A stretch of 64,000 nt of DNA, from assembly GCA_963812945.1 (NCBI GenBank), contig CAWEXD010000008.1, positions 3,286,001 to 3,350,000 of the forward strand, written 5' to 3'. Made by a program: the position numbers and the translations under genes. The first letter of the stretch is position 1. Each line of letters begins with the position of its first letter. The notes beneath the pieces are model-generated. The model was not told the origin of the DNA, made no database searches, and saw nothing but the letters and a program-made list of their open reading frames with translations. Below, piece after piece: positions 43,661-52,352 of the stretch. The DNA comes from DASRDR01 sp963812945 [NCBI: uncultured Candidatus Rokubacteria bacterium]. Its GTDB lineage: Bacteria > Methylomirabilota > Methylomirabilia > Rokubacteriales.

Positions 43661-45639
43661 GCGGACGCTCCGCCGGCGAACACCTCGGCCTTCCGGATCT
43701 GCACGTCGGCGCGCACGGTGCCGGTCCGGCCGTCCTCGTACGTGACCTTCGCCTCCACCGAGACGTGATCGCGCTCCGAGTAGAGCGCCTCCACCAGGGC
43801 GCCGTACTTCTGGGCGATGAATCCCCGGCGCACCTTGCGTGTCCGCGTGATCTCCTGGTCGTCCGGATCGAGCTCCTTGTGGAGCATGAGGAACCGGCGA
43901 ATCTGCGCGCCGTGGAGCTGCGGCTCCTCGAGCAGGCTCCGGTTGACTCGCTGGATCTCCTGCTGGATGAGCTCGTAGACCTCGGGCTTCTGGGAGAGAT
44001 CGGTGTAGCTCGTGTAGGCCAGCCCGCGCCGCTCGGCCCAGCTTCCGACCGCGGTCGGGTCGATGTTGATGAGCGCGGCGACGTAGGGTCGGTCCGGGCC
44101 GATGCAGACGGCCTCCCGCACGTAGGGAGAGAACTTCAGCTTGTTCTCGAGGTACTTCGGCGCGAACAGCGTCCCGTCGGCCAGGCGCCCCACGTCCCGT
44201 GCGCGATCGATGATGCGGAGGTGTCCGTCCCGGTCGATGATACCCGCGTCCCCGGAGTGGACCCAGCCGTCCTCGAGGGTTTGCCGGGTCGCCTCGGGGT
44301 TCTTGTAGTAGCCCTGGAAGACCCCGGGGCTCCGGTACAGCACTTCGCCCGACTCGTCGATACGGATCTCGACGCCGGTCAGCGGGGTGCCCACCGTGTC
44401 GAGGCGGACCTCGCCGTCCCGCTGGATGCAGATCAGAGCGCTCGATTCGGTCATCCCGTACAGCTGCTTCATGTTGACCCCGAGCGCCCGGTAGAACTCG
44501 AACAGCTCCGGCCCGATCGCCTCGCCCGCGGTGTAGGCGAGACGCACCCGGCTCATCCCGAGGTTGTCCCGGAGCGGCCCGCAGACCAGCACCCGGCCCA
44601 GCGCGTGGAGCAGTCGGTCGCCGGGTGACACGGGCTTGCCGGTCAGCCGGCATCGCTCGACCCGGCGCGCCACATCGAGGAAGAACCGGACCAGTCGGCG
44701 CTTCGGCCACGCCGAGTCCTCGATCCGGATCATCGCCGAGGTCAGGATGCGCTGGTAGATCCCCGGCGGGGCGAAGAAGTAGGTCGGGCCGATCTCCCGG
44801 AGATCCTGCAGCACGGTCGCCGAGCTCTCCGGGCAGTTCGTGGTGAACCCCGCCAGGATCGACTGCGCGAACGAGAACATGTGGTCGCCGATCCACGCCA
44901 TCGGGAGATAGGCGACGATCTCGTCGGTCGCCCGCAGGCTCTCGTACTGGATGGCGTTCCGGCCGGTCACGATCAGGTTCCGGTGGGACAGCATCGCCCC
45001 CTTCGGCTGCCCGGTGGTGCCGGAGGTGTAGCAGATGACCGCCATGTCGTCCGCCGAGCCCTTGGCGACCTCCTGCTCGAAGTATCCGCGGTGCTCGCCG
45101 TCGAACCGGCGGCCGAGCTCCTGGACCGCCGCCAGGCTGATCAGGCCCTCGTCCTTGTAGTGGCGGAGCCCCCGCGCGTCGTCGTAGACGATGTACTCGA
45201 GCCGCGGGCACCGCGCCTTCACCTGCAGGAGCTTGTCGACCTGCTCCTGGTCCTCCACGACGGCGAAGCGGACCTCGGCGTGGTCGACGATGTACTCCAT
45301 CTCTTTCTCGATGGAGTCCTGGTAGAGCGGGACGGGCACGCCGCCGAGCGCCTGCGAGGCGAGCATCGCCCAGTAGAGCTGGGGGCGATTGTCCCCGACG
45401 ATCGCCGTCTTGTCGCCGCGGGCGAACCCGAGCGCGGCCAGGCCCAGCGCGATGAGCCTCGACTGCTCAAGGTACTGCCGCCAGGTGTACGACTGCCAGA
45501 TCCCGTAGTCCTTCTCGCGGACGGCGATCTTGTCGGGGAAGCGCTCGACGTTCTGGTGGAGCAGCTTCGGGAACGTGTCGAGGGCCGGGTCGAGGCTCGC
45601 CCCCCCGTTTGCCGCGTGGGCTCGGCTCCGCTCCGCCAT
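43657..45639 (-). CDS. Long-chain acyl-CoA synthetase (AMP-forming)
   Basis: A 660-residue adenylate-forming enzyme: P-loop YTSGTTGQPKGAM, YLPMAWIGDHMF, A5 motif YGMTESSAL, and A8-like HSGDAGIIDRDGHLRI. The C-terminus replaces the usual GK-containing A10 motif with TRKVRRGF, as in the large FadD15/ACSBG-like group. It makes acyl-CoA from a fatty or other hydrophobic acid at the cytoplasmic face. It sits between CoA-transferase and transporter genes, sharing one base with the former and four with livG. The acyl chain length is not determined. Confidence 0.92.
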   Translation of the reverse strand: MAERSRAHAANGGASLDPALDTFPKLLHQNVERFPDKIAVREKDYGIWQSYTWRQYLEQSRLIALGLAALGFARGDKTAIVGDNRPQLYWAMLASQALGGVPVPLYQDSIEKEMEYIVDHAEVRFAVVEDQEQVDKLLQVKARCPRLEYIVYDDARGLRHYKDEGLISLAAVQELGRRFDGEHRGYFEQEVAKGSADDMAVICYTSGTTGQPKGAMLSHRNLIVTGRNAIQYESLRATDEIVAYLPMAWIGDHMFSFAQSILAGFTTNCPESSATVLQDLREIGPTYFFAPPGIYQRILTSAMIRIEDSAWPKRRLVRFFLDVARRVERCRLTGKPVSPGDRLLHALGRVLVCGPLRDNLGMSRVRLAYTAGEAIGPELFEFYRALGVNMKQLYGMTESSALICIQRDGEVRLDTVGTPLTGVEIRIDESGEVLYRSPGVFQGYYKNPEATRQTLEDGWVHSGDAGIIDRDGHLRIIDRARDVGRLADGTLFAPKYLENKLKFSPYVREAVCIGPDRPYVAALINIDPTAVGSWAERRGLAYTSYTDLSQKPEVYELIQQEIQRVNRSLLEEPQLHGAQIRRFLMLHKELDPDDQEITRTRKVRRGFIAQKYGALVEALYSERDHVSVEAKVTYEDGRTGTVRADVQIRKAEVFAGGASA

Positions 45640-46439
45640 CAGCTCTTCGCCGTCCTGCCGATGATCGTGCGCGCGGGGTCGATCTCGTCGCGCAGGATCT
45701 CGAGCTCGCGGGCGCTGGGCGGGGCCAGGCGCTCGACGCGCGCGGCCACGCGAGGCTTGGCGCTCAGCTCGGTGGCCACTTCCTCGACCGGCACCCCGTC
45801 CACCACCCCGAGCAGCGTGAGCTCGTGCGTCACCTCGTCGAAGCCGAAGAGCGCCTTCGAGGTGACGACCCGCCAGGGCCCGGTGCCGGCGGGCAGCCCG
45901 GCCCGTTCCCGGGCCTCCGGCGTCCCGTCCAGGTATCCCGGCGACGTGATGAAGTCCACGCGAGGCACGAACCGGCGCGGCTCGTGCATCATGATGACGA
46001 TCGTCCGCCAGCAATACGACGCGACCTCGTTCGCCCCGCCCGAGCCCGGGAAGCGCCGCTTCGGCCGCCGCCAGTCGTCGCCGAGCATGGTCGAGTTGAT
46101 GTTGCCGTGGAGGTCGATCTGCGACGCCCCGAGCACTCCGTAGTCGATCAGGCCGAGCTGCGCCTGGGCGAAGATCGTGTTCATGTTGGTCCAGGCGATC
46201 GAGCGGTAGCAGTTCGTCGGCCCCCCCATGGTGTTGCGGACGAACGGGGTGAGGGGCGTCGCGCCGACGGCGCCGAACTCGAAGACCTGCACCAGGTGCG
46301 GGGCGTGCGTGCGCTGGGCGAGGATCGCGGCGACCTGGGGCATCCCGAAGCCGATGAACGCGGTCTTCTCGTTCTCCAGGAGCCGCGCGCACTGCGTGAT
46401 CATGAACTCGGCGTCGGTGAACCCCCGGGGCGCGGTCAC
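45639..46439 (-). CDS. CoA-transferase subunit B (class I, GctB/IpdB-like)
   Basis: A 266-residue subunit of a two-part CoA-transferase. Conserved stretches include AFIGFGMPQVAAILAQRTHAP, a likely catalytic region VFEFGAVGATP, and YGVLGASQIDLHGNIN. In this family subunit B carries the glutamate that forms the CoA thioester; the FEFGAVG Glu is the candidate. Related proteins include glutaconate CoA-transferase and the IpdAB steroid ring hydrolase, so hydrolysis is another possible activity. The GTG overlaps the subunit A stop (GTGA). Confidence 0.85.
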   Translation of the reverse strand: MTAPRGFTDAEFMITQCARLLENEKTAFIGFGMPQVAAILAQRTHAPHLVQVFEFGAVGATPLTPFVRNTMGGPTNCYRSIAWTNMNTIFAQAQLGLIDYGVLGASQIDLHGNINSTMLGDDWRRPKRRFPGSGGANEVASYCWRTIVIMMHEPRRFVPRVDFITSPGYLDGTPEARERAGLPAGTGPWRVVTSKALFGFDEVTHELTLLGVVDGVPVEEVATELSAKPRVAARVERLAPPSARELEILRDEIDPARTIIGRTAKS

Positions 46440-47416
46440 GGCCCGTAGCCCTCGCGAATCGTGGCGCGCCGGCGGAGCGCCTTCAGCCGGCGGAGGCCCA
46501 CCCGCGTCTCGAGCATCTCGTCGTCCCCGTCCACCGAGTAGACGTACTTGTCGAGGTACTCGTCCAGCCGGCCGAGACGCTCGAGGTTGTAGTACTCGGT
46601 GATGTGCTCGAAGTCGATCTCGTAGGCGCCGGGCAAGCCTCCCGGATACGCGCCGAAGGGCGCGTGCACGACGGCATCCACGAGGAAGTACGGGATCGTC
46701 GTGGCCCCCGGAGCCTTCCGGATCTCCTCGTGCTCGACGATCTCGTCGGCCGAGACGATGACCTTCCGCGCCGCCATGGCCGTCTCGAGCGGCTGCACGG
46801 CCGGCCCGAAGCACCGCGCGTTGCCGTAGAGGTCCGCCTGATGGGCGTGAACCAGCCCCACGTCGGGGTTCAGCGCCGGAACGAGCGCGATCGGCTTCCC
46901 CGTGAACGGGTCGCGGATCACCTTGGCGCCCGAGTAGCGGAGCGTGTCGGAGCCGAGGAGGGCCCGGGTGGGCAGGAACGGCACGCCCATCGCCCCCGCC
47001 TGCTGCCGGAGCGTGAGGGTGCCGTTGGTCCACTCGGACACGGTCACGTCGCCCCGCTCCACGGCCCGATTCAGCGTCTCCCCGAGCCCCATGAACCCCA
47101 CGTCGATCTTCGAGCAGGCCCCCGCGGCCACGAGCAGCGTGGACTCCATCAAGGTGAACTTGGCGCAGTACCAGAGGTTCCGCCGGCGCTGGCGGATGAT
47201 CTCCCGGATGAGGATGAGGGGGCCCCGCGTGAAGGAGGAGAAGTCGAACGACACGTAGTCGCCGTCGGCGACCAGACGGCGCACCGCCTCGGCGGCGGTC
47301 GTCGTCTTGTCGACGAAGTCGCGCCGCTTGCGATCCCGCATCCACGCCCGGAGGGTGTCCGGGTCGTGGAGCCGATAGTCACCCTCGCCGGTGGCGAGAA
47401 GCTCGATCTCTGGCAT
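46436..47416 (-). CDS. CoA-transferase subunit A (class I, GctA/IpdA-like)
   Basis: A 326-residue subunit A, with the family pattern of an N-terminal VADGDYVSFDFSSFTRGP, a glycine-rich SKIDVGFMGLGETLN and NPDVGLVHAHQADLYGNARCFG near the middle. It pairs with subunit B directly downstream. As first gene of the eleven-gene operon, it is preceded by a good promoter at 47509-47538. The presence of a CoA-transferase together with two CoA ligases suggests that acid activation can use either ATP or an acyl-CoA donor. Confidence 0.87.
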   Translation of the reverse strand: MPEIELLATGEGDYRLHDPDTLRAWMRDRKRRDFVDKTTTAAEAVRRLVADGDYVSFDFSSFTRGPLILIREIIRQRRRNLWYCAKFTLMESTLLVAAGACSKIDVGFMGLGETLNRAVERGDVTVSEWTNGTLTLRQQAGAMGVPFLPTRALLGSDTLRYSGAKVIRDPFTGKPIALVPALNPDVGLVHAHQADLYGNARCFGPAVQPLETAMAARKVIVSADEIVEHEEIRKAPGATTIPYFLVDAVVHAPFGAYPGGLPGAYEIDFEHITEYYNLERLGRLDEYLDKYVYSVDGDDEMLETRVGLRRLKALRRRATIREGYGP

Positions 47417-47508
47417 TCACCAGCCTCGGGGCCGTCATTGGCCGGGAGGTACGGGCGGGACCGCCCGACGGTGGCCCCGACGCCCGAGAATCCCGGAAAG
47501 GTAGGCGG

Positions 47509-47538
47509 AGTGTAGCGGAGCAATCCCGGGGCTGTCAA
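47509..47538 (-). promoter_or_regulatory. Sigma-70-type promoter for the CoA-transferase/Liv operon
   Basis: The minus strand reads TTGACA (47538-47533), 18 bases, TACACT (47514-47509). The -35 is a perfect consensus. The start would be near 47502, giving an 85-base leader before the subunit A ATG. It is the only convincing promoter seen upstream of the eleven genes from 47416 to 35792. Confidence 0.6.
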
Positions 47539-47613
47539 GAAGGACGCGGACTTACGTAGCACAGGGGTCGCCAGAGGGGCCGGCGTTCGAAGGCCCGCCG
47601 AGGATACGCGGCC

Positions 47614-48462
47614 CTACTTGATGGCGCCGACCGTGAAGCCGGCGATGAAGCGGTCGACGAAGAAGTTGTAGAGGATCGCGATGGGGACGCTCGCGATGAA
47701 GCAGCCCGCCATGAGGGAGCCCCAGAAGTACACGTCGCCACGGACCAGGAACGTCGGGACCCCGACGCTCACCGTGAACTGCCGGACGCCGGAGATGAAG
47801 GTCATCGCGTAGACGAACTCCTGGGTCACCAGGGTGAAGGCGAAGATGACGACGGTGAGGACGCCGGCGACCGAGATGGGGATCACGACCCGGAGGAAGG
47901 CGCCGAACCGGCTGCAGCCGTCGATCATGGCCGCCTCCTCGAGGTCCCGGGGGATCGCCTTGAAGAAGCCCATGAGGAGCCACGTGCAGAAGGGAATCGT
48001 GAACGACGGGTAGACGAGGACGAGGGACCAGAGCGAGTCCTGGAGGCCGAGCACCGCGATGACCCGGGACAGCGGGATGAAGAGGAGCGTCGGCGGCACC
48101 AGGTACGTGAGGAAGATCGCGATGCCGAGCTGCTCCCCCCACCGCCCGGTGAGGCGCGCCAGCGCGTAGCCGGCCGGCAGCGCCAAGAGCAGCGTGATGG
48201 CCACGACCAGCACGCCGACGAGCGCCGTGTTGAAGAGCCACCGCCCGTACAGGGTCTCGAAGAACAGCACGCGCAGGTGCTCGAGCGTCGGGGGCTGGTT
48301 GTAGAGGAACGGGTTGTTCTCGCGTCTCAGGAGGTCGCTGTTCCGCTTGAACGTCGTGATCAGCATCCAGTAGAACGGGAACGCCGAGAAGAGCGTGAAC
48401 GCGCCCACGATCACGAAGTGCGCGCTCCCCGTCAGACGCCGCCTCAGGGCGCCGGGCCGCAT
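47614..48462 (-). CDS. Carbohydrate-type ABC permease (MalG/UgpE-like)
   Basis: A 282-residue permease with six transmembrane segments. The EAA motif is EEAAMIDGCSRFGAFLRVVIP, nearly perfect for the CUT1 family. It ends RFIAGFTVGAIK. It is the last gene of a three-gene importer (binding protein, MalF-like, MalG-like). No matching MalK/UgpC ATPase lies in the window, as is common for CUT1 systems that share one ATPase. Confidence 0.92.
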   Translation of the reverse strand: MRPGALRRRLTGSAHFVIVGAFTLFSAFPFYWMLITTFKRNSDLLRRENNPFLYNQPPTLEHLRVLFFETLYGRWLFNTALVGVLVVAITLLLALPAGYALARLTGRWGEQLGIAIFLTYLVPPTLLFIPLSRVIAVLGLQDSLWSLVLVYPSFTIPFCTWLLMGFFKAIPRDLEEAAMIDGCSRFGAFLRVVIPISVAGVLTVVIFAFTLVTQEFVYAMTFISGVRQFTVSVGVPTFLVRGDVYFWGSLMAGCFIASVPIAILYNFFVDRFIAGFTVGAIK

Positions 48463-48465
48463 CGG

Positions 48466-49407
48466 TCAGGTCACCTCCGCGCGGCGCGCGATCCGCAGGA
48501 ACATCACGGCCACCGCGAGAAGCAGCGGGAACAGAAACACCGCGATCGCGGCGCCGCTGGCCAGGTCGCCGCCCTGGATGCCCGTGAAGAACGCGAGGCT
48601 CGACAGGACCTGCGTCGTGTCGTACGGCCCCCCCCGCGTGAGCACGAAGATCACGATCATGTCGGTGAAGGCGAAGACGAGGCCGAACAGGAGGGCCACC
48701 AGCATGACCGGGCGGATGAGCGGCAGGGTGATCCGGAAGTGCTGGCGCCAGAAGCCGGCGCCGTCCACCCAGGCCGCCTCGTGAATCTCCTTGGGGATCG
48801 ACGACAGGCCGGCCAGGAGGATGATCGTGGCCAGCGGCAGGAGCCGCCAGACGTGGACCATGATCACCGAGCCCATCGCGAGATGCGGGATGCCCAGCCA
48901 CATGGGCCAGTCGTTCGGCCGGATGAGCCCGGCGGCCTCGAGCGTCCAGTTGATGACGCTGTAGATGGAGTCGAGGATCCAGAGCCACCCGATCGTGCCC
49001 AGCGAGATCGGGGCCACCCACGGCAGGAGGAGGAGCAGGCGCACGAGCCACTTCCCCCGGAAGTCTTTCATGAGGGCCAGGGCCAGGACGTTCGCGCTCA
49101 CGAGGACGATCGCCTGGGAGACGATGGCGAAGACGAAGGTGTTCCGCAGCGATGTCCGAAACTGGCTCGTCCCGACGATGTCGGCGAAGTTCTTGAGCCC
49201 GACGAAGTTCAGGGTCCGGCTGCCGGCCGTGATGTCGCTGACGCTGTAGTAGAGCGCGAGCACGAACGGCATCCCGACGATCAGGGCGATGTAGAGGACG
49301 GCGGGCGCGATCATGAAGGCGCCGAGCCACCCTGGCCGATCGACCAGGCGCCGCCCGCGCCGTCGCACGACGGAATCCGCCGCGGTCGCGCGCTCGAGGA
49401 TGCTCAC
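48466..49407 (-). CDS. Carbohydrate-type ABC permease (MalF/UgpA-like)
   Basis: A 313-residue permease with six transmembrane segments and the EAA motif HEAAWVDGAGFWRQHFRITLP. A conserved TRGGPYDTTQVLS loop follows, typical of the UgpA/MalF group. It sits three bases from the MalG-like gene and 80 bp after the binding-protein gene. Confidence 0.92.
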   Translation of the reverse strand: MSILERATAADSVVRRRGRRLVDRPGWLGAFMIAPAVLYIALIVGMPFVLALYYSVSDITAGSRTLNFVGLKNFADIVGTSQFRTSLRNTFVFAIVSQAIVLVSANVLALALMKDFRGKWLVRLLLLLPWVAPISLGTIGWLWILDSIYSVINWTLEAAGLIRPNDWPMWLGIPHLAMGSVIMVHVWRLLPLATIILLAGLSSIPKEIHEAAWVDGAGFWRQHFRITLPLIRPVMLVALLFGLVFAFTDMIVIFVLTRGGPYDTTQVLSSLAFFTGIQGGDLASGAAIAVFLFPLLLAVAVMFLRIARRAEVT

Positions 49408-49488
49408 GGAATGGTCTCGGCAGGAAGAACATGGCGGGAGGCCCCCGATCCGGAGCCTCCCGCCACGATCCTGTCCGGCTGAAGGAGC

Positions 49489-50829
49489 CTAGATCAGCCC
49501 CTTCTCCTTCCACTTGCCGAAGATGCGCTTGCAGGCCGCCTCGGCCTCGTCGAGCGCCGCTTCCGGGGTGGCCTGGCCCGCCGCGACCTTCGCGAACATG
49601 GTGTTCAGGAGCCACGTGCTGTAGATCTCGTCGATGGCTGCGGTCGCGTACCCGGGGTACCCCACGTTGGTCGCCCAGTCCAGCACGTCGTCGAGGACCT
49701 TGTACTTGTCGGGCGGGTGGCCCTTGGGATCGTTGGCGATCAGCTTGCCGAGGTCCGGGACCGTCTTCTGGAAGCACGGGAAGTCGTAGAACTCGCCGGC
49801 GATGAAGGCGTCCCGGAAGCTCGTCACGTAGTCGATCAGAAACTTCTTGGCGCCCTCGGCGTTCTCGGCGAACTTCCAGACGACGCAGCACTGCATGACG
49901 TGCTCGAGGCCGATCGCTCGGACCGGCCCCCGCAGCGCCTTCGCCAGCTGGATCTTCCGGGACATCTCCGGATTCTCCTTCTCGGCCGTGCGCGTCGTCG
50001 AGATCGCGTTCAGCACGAGGGAGAGCTTGCCGGACACGACGCCCCGGTTGTTGGACGACGCGTCCCAGGTGAAGACCTCCGCGGTCATGGTCTCCTCGTA
50101 GAGGGCCTTCACGAACTTCAGCGCGTCGAGCGTCTGCTTCGACTTCAGCGTCAGGTTGCCCGCCTGGTCCTGCTCGTGGGCCCCCCACGCGTACATGATC
50201 GTCCGCATCGCCATCGCGGTGTCGATCTCCTGGGCGAGACCGATCCCGATCGGGTTGCCGGTGTCCTTCTTGATCTTTGCGCCCGCGCTGCGGACTTCGT
50301 CCCACGTCTTGGGACCGTTCGGCAGGCCGACCTGGCCGAAGAGGTCCTGGCGGTAGTTGACGGGATCGGGCGTGAACGACGGCGACAGCGCGAAGTAGGT
50401 CTTCGTCTTCGGGTTGTAGGTGCTCTTGACGCAGAGGTCGATGGGCTTCCCGAGCTTCTTCTCGAGTTCCTGGTAGACGTCGTTCATCGGCACCACCTGC
50501 TGCTCGAACGCGGGCGGCGGCCAGTTGAACTGGACGATGTCGTGGCCCTTGCCGGCGGCGACCTCGGCATTGGCCCGGGCGTTGATCTGGGCCAGCCCGA
50601 TGTTGTCGACGATCACCTCGGTGTCGTTCTTCGCGCCCCACTCCTTCGTGTACTTCTTGTTGAACCAGTCGTCGTAGGGAGGCACGAAGTGCACCCACTG
50701 CAGGATCTTGAGCGTCTTCGCCGCCCGGGCCCGCCCGGGGATGATGATGTTCGCCCCGAGTGTGGCCGCACCGGCCGCCCCGCCGGTGGCCTGCACGAAC
50801 TTGCGCCGAGTCATGCGTTGTCCAGCCAT
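49489..50829 (-). CDS. Extracellular solute-binding protein (family 1) with Tat signal
   Basis: A 446-residue binding protein with a twin-arginine signal (MTRRKFVQATGGAAGAATLG, from residue 6) and a mature region starting KTLKILQWVHFVPPYDDW. It shows the family-1 pattern, including a GKGHDIVQFNW segment and TWDEV. The MalF/MalG-like permeases follow, so the ligand is probably a sugar, polyol or similar compound, though family-1 proteins also bind peptides or iron complexes. GAGGAGGGG precedes the ATG at 50829. Confidence 0.9.
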   Translation of the reverse strand: MAGQRMTRRKFVQATGGAAGAATLGANIIIPGRARAAKTLKILQWVHFVPPYDDWFNKKYTKEWGAKNDTEVIVDNIGLAQINARANAEVAAGKGHDIVQFNWPPPAFEQQVVPMNDVYQELEKKLGKPIDLCVKSTYNPKTKTYFALSPSFTPDPVNYRQDLFGQVGLPNGPKTWDEVRSAGAKIKKDTGNPIGIGLAQEIDTAMAMRTIMYAWGAHEQDQAGNLTLKSKQTLDALKFVKALYEETMTAEVFTWDASSNNRGVVSGKLSLVLNAISTTRTAEKENPEMSRKIQLAKALRGPVRAIGLEHVMQCCVVWKFAENAEGAKKFLIDYVTSFRDAFIAGEFYDFPCFQKTVPDLGKLIANDPKGHPPDKYKVLDDVLDWATNVGYPGYATAAIDEIYSTWLLNTMFAKVAAGQATPEAALDEAEAACKRIFGKWKEKGLI

Positions 50830-50998
50830 CCACCCCTCCTCGTCGCCGCCGACCGGGCAGTGATCCACCCGTCTGGGGCCTTCCAGGTCGTGTCGGATGC
50901 GTGAACTCCGCCTCGAGGACTGGGCCGATGTTACGCCGCGCCACGACGCCGGTTCAAGGGCTGAAACACGGGGCGTCGGGACGGAACGGCATGGGCGT

Positions 50999-52333
50999 TC
51001 AGTCGCCGGCCAGCCAGCCGAGCTTGCCGGTGGCGGCCCGGACCAGGAGATAGCCTTCGAAGCGTCCGAGGACGGGCACCGGGCCGGCAGGATCCACGTA
51101 GGCGAGCGTCGCCGCGCCCGGGGTTGGACGGTCGCGAATGGGGGTGGCGGCCGCACGGCGCTCGCTCCCGATGGGCACGTCCGCGGCCTGCGTCTGGGCG
51201 GCGGGCACGAATCCCGCGCGGGTGTCGGGAAGGCGCACGCGGTACCAGCTCGCCGTCACGCCCAGCACGCGGACCGCAGTGTGGCGCGGAAGCTCCACGA
51301 CGGCCGCGGCGCGATCGACGGGCGCTCTCGAGAGCGGGATGGAGGGCCCCTCGATGCGGCGCCAGGTGGCCAGCGCGCTCGGATCTGCCGTCGGCGGCGC
51401 GGGCGCCGCCAGAGGCTCGTGGACGAACGGCATCGGGTCGATCGGCCCCTCGCGCCGGTGATAGACGCCGAAGTGGAGGTGCGGCACGGTCGTTCGGGCG
51501 TTCCCCGTGTTGCCGACCGTGCCCAGCGCGTCCCCGGCCCGAACCCGAGCGCCGGTGCTGACACCCTGGCTGTCCAGATGCGCGTAGTAGAGTGAGAGGT
51601 CGCGCGCGGAGTCCCAGATCCACACGACCTTCCCGCCGACGTCGGTGACGGCCACCGAGGTGACGACGCCGTCACCCGCCGACAGGACCGGCGTGCCCCG
51701 CGGCGCGGGGATGTCGATCCCGTGGTGCTCGCGCTGGCCGCCGTCGCGCTCGGCGCCGAAGCCGCTGGTCACCGCCCGGCTGTTCCTTCCGACGACCGGA
51801 AAGCGCAGCGAGGCGAGTGCCTGCTGCGTCAGCGTGTATCGCCCGCCCCGCAGGAGCTCCGGCTGAAGGCGGAGGAGGTACGTCCCATCGCGGGCGATCT
51901 CGAACTCGAGCCGGCCCGACCCCGGCGGCGCGCTGGTCACGTGTTCGGGGAGGTCCGAGCCGGAACCCAGTCGGAACAGATCGATGAAGATGCGGCCGGC
52001 CTCGCTCGCTTCGACCTCCACGTCGATTCGGAGCCGCTGGCCGCGGCGCGAGTCGAACCGATAGGCGACGGCGGCGGGCTCCTCGGGCGCGATGTAGCCC
52101 GTCTCGCGATAGGGCAGGGTGACGCTCAGGGGGGTGAGCAGCGCGTGCTCGGCCGCGGCGAGCCAGTCGCGGCCCAGCGCCGTCTGGTCGAGTCCGGCCT
52201 GCCGCAAGGACCGTGCGTATTCGCCGTGCGGGAAGGACGGAGGGAGAATCGGACGCAGCACCGTCGAGGGAGCACATGCCGCGAGCACCACGGCACCTCC
52301 GCTCACGAGAGAGCTCACGACGCGAGCGCGCAT
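50999..52333 (-). CDS. M23-family metallopeptidase lipoprotein with C-terminal SH3-like region
   Basis: A 444-residue envelope lipoprotein (lipobox VVLAAC, Cys20). After a beta-rich region (about 85-185) comes a LytM/M23 domain with zinc-ligand motifs HHGIDIPAP and PHLHFGVY (HxH). The final 110 residues resemble two SH3-like repeats (VVELPRHTAVRVLGVTASWYRV; PVLGRFEGYLLVRAATGKLGWL). Such enzymes cut peptidoglycan cross-bridges, or, when zinc ligands are lost, activate amidases; the ligands here look intact. It lies 19 bp downstream of the ferredoxin reductase gene, without obvious functional link. Confidence 0.85.
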   Translation of the reverse strand: MRARVVSSLVSGGAVVLAACAPSTVLRPILPPSFPHGEYARSLRQAGLDQTALGRDWLAAAEHALLTPLSVTLPYRETGYIAPEEPAAVAYRFDSRRGQRLRIDVEVEASEAGRIFIDLFRLGSGSDLPEHVTSAPPGSGRLEFEIARDGTYLLRLQPELLRGGRYTLTQQALASLRFPVVGRNSRAVTSGFGAERDGGQREHHGIDIPAPRGTPVLSAGDGVVTSVAVTDVGGKVVWIWDSARDLSLYYAHLDSQGVSTGARVRAGDALGTVGNTGNARTTVPHLHFGVYHRREGPIDPMPFVHEPLAAPAPPTADPSALATWRRIEGPSIPLSRAPVDRAAAVVELPRHTAVRVLGVTASWYRVRLPDTRAGFVPAAQTQAADVPIGSERRAAATPIRDRPTPGAATLAYVDPAGPVPVLGRFEGYLLVRAATGKLGWLAGD

Positions 52334-52352
52334 GCTCTCCCGAATTATCCCG

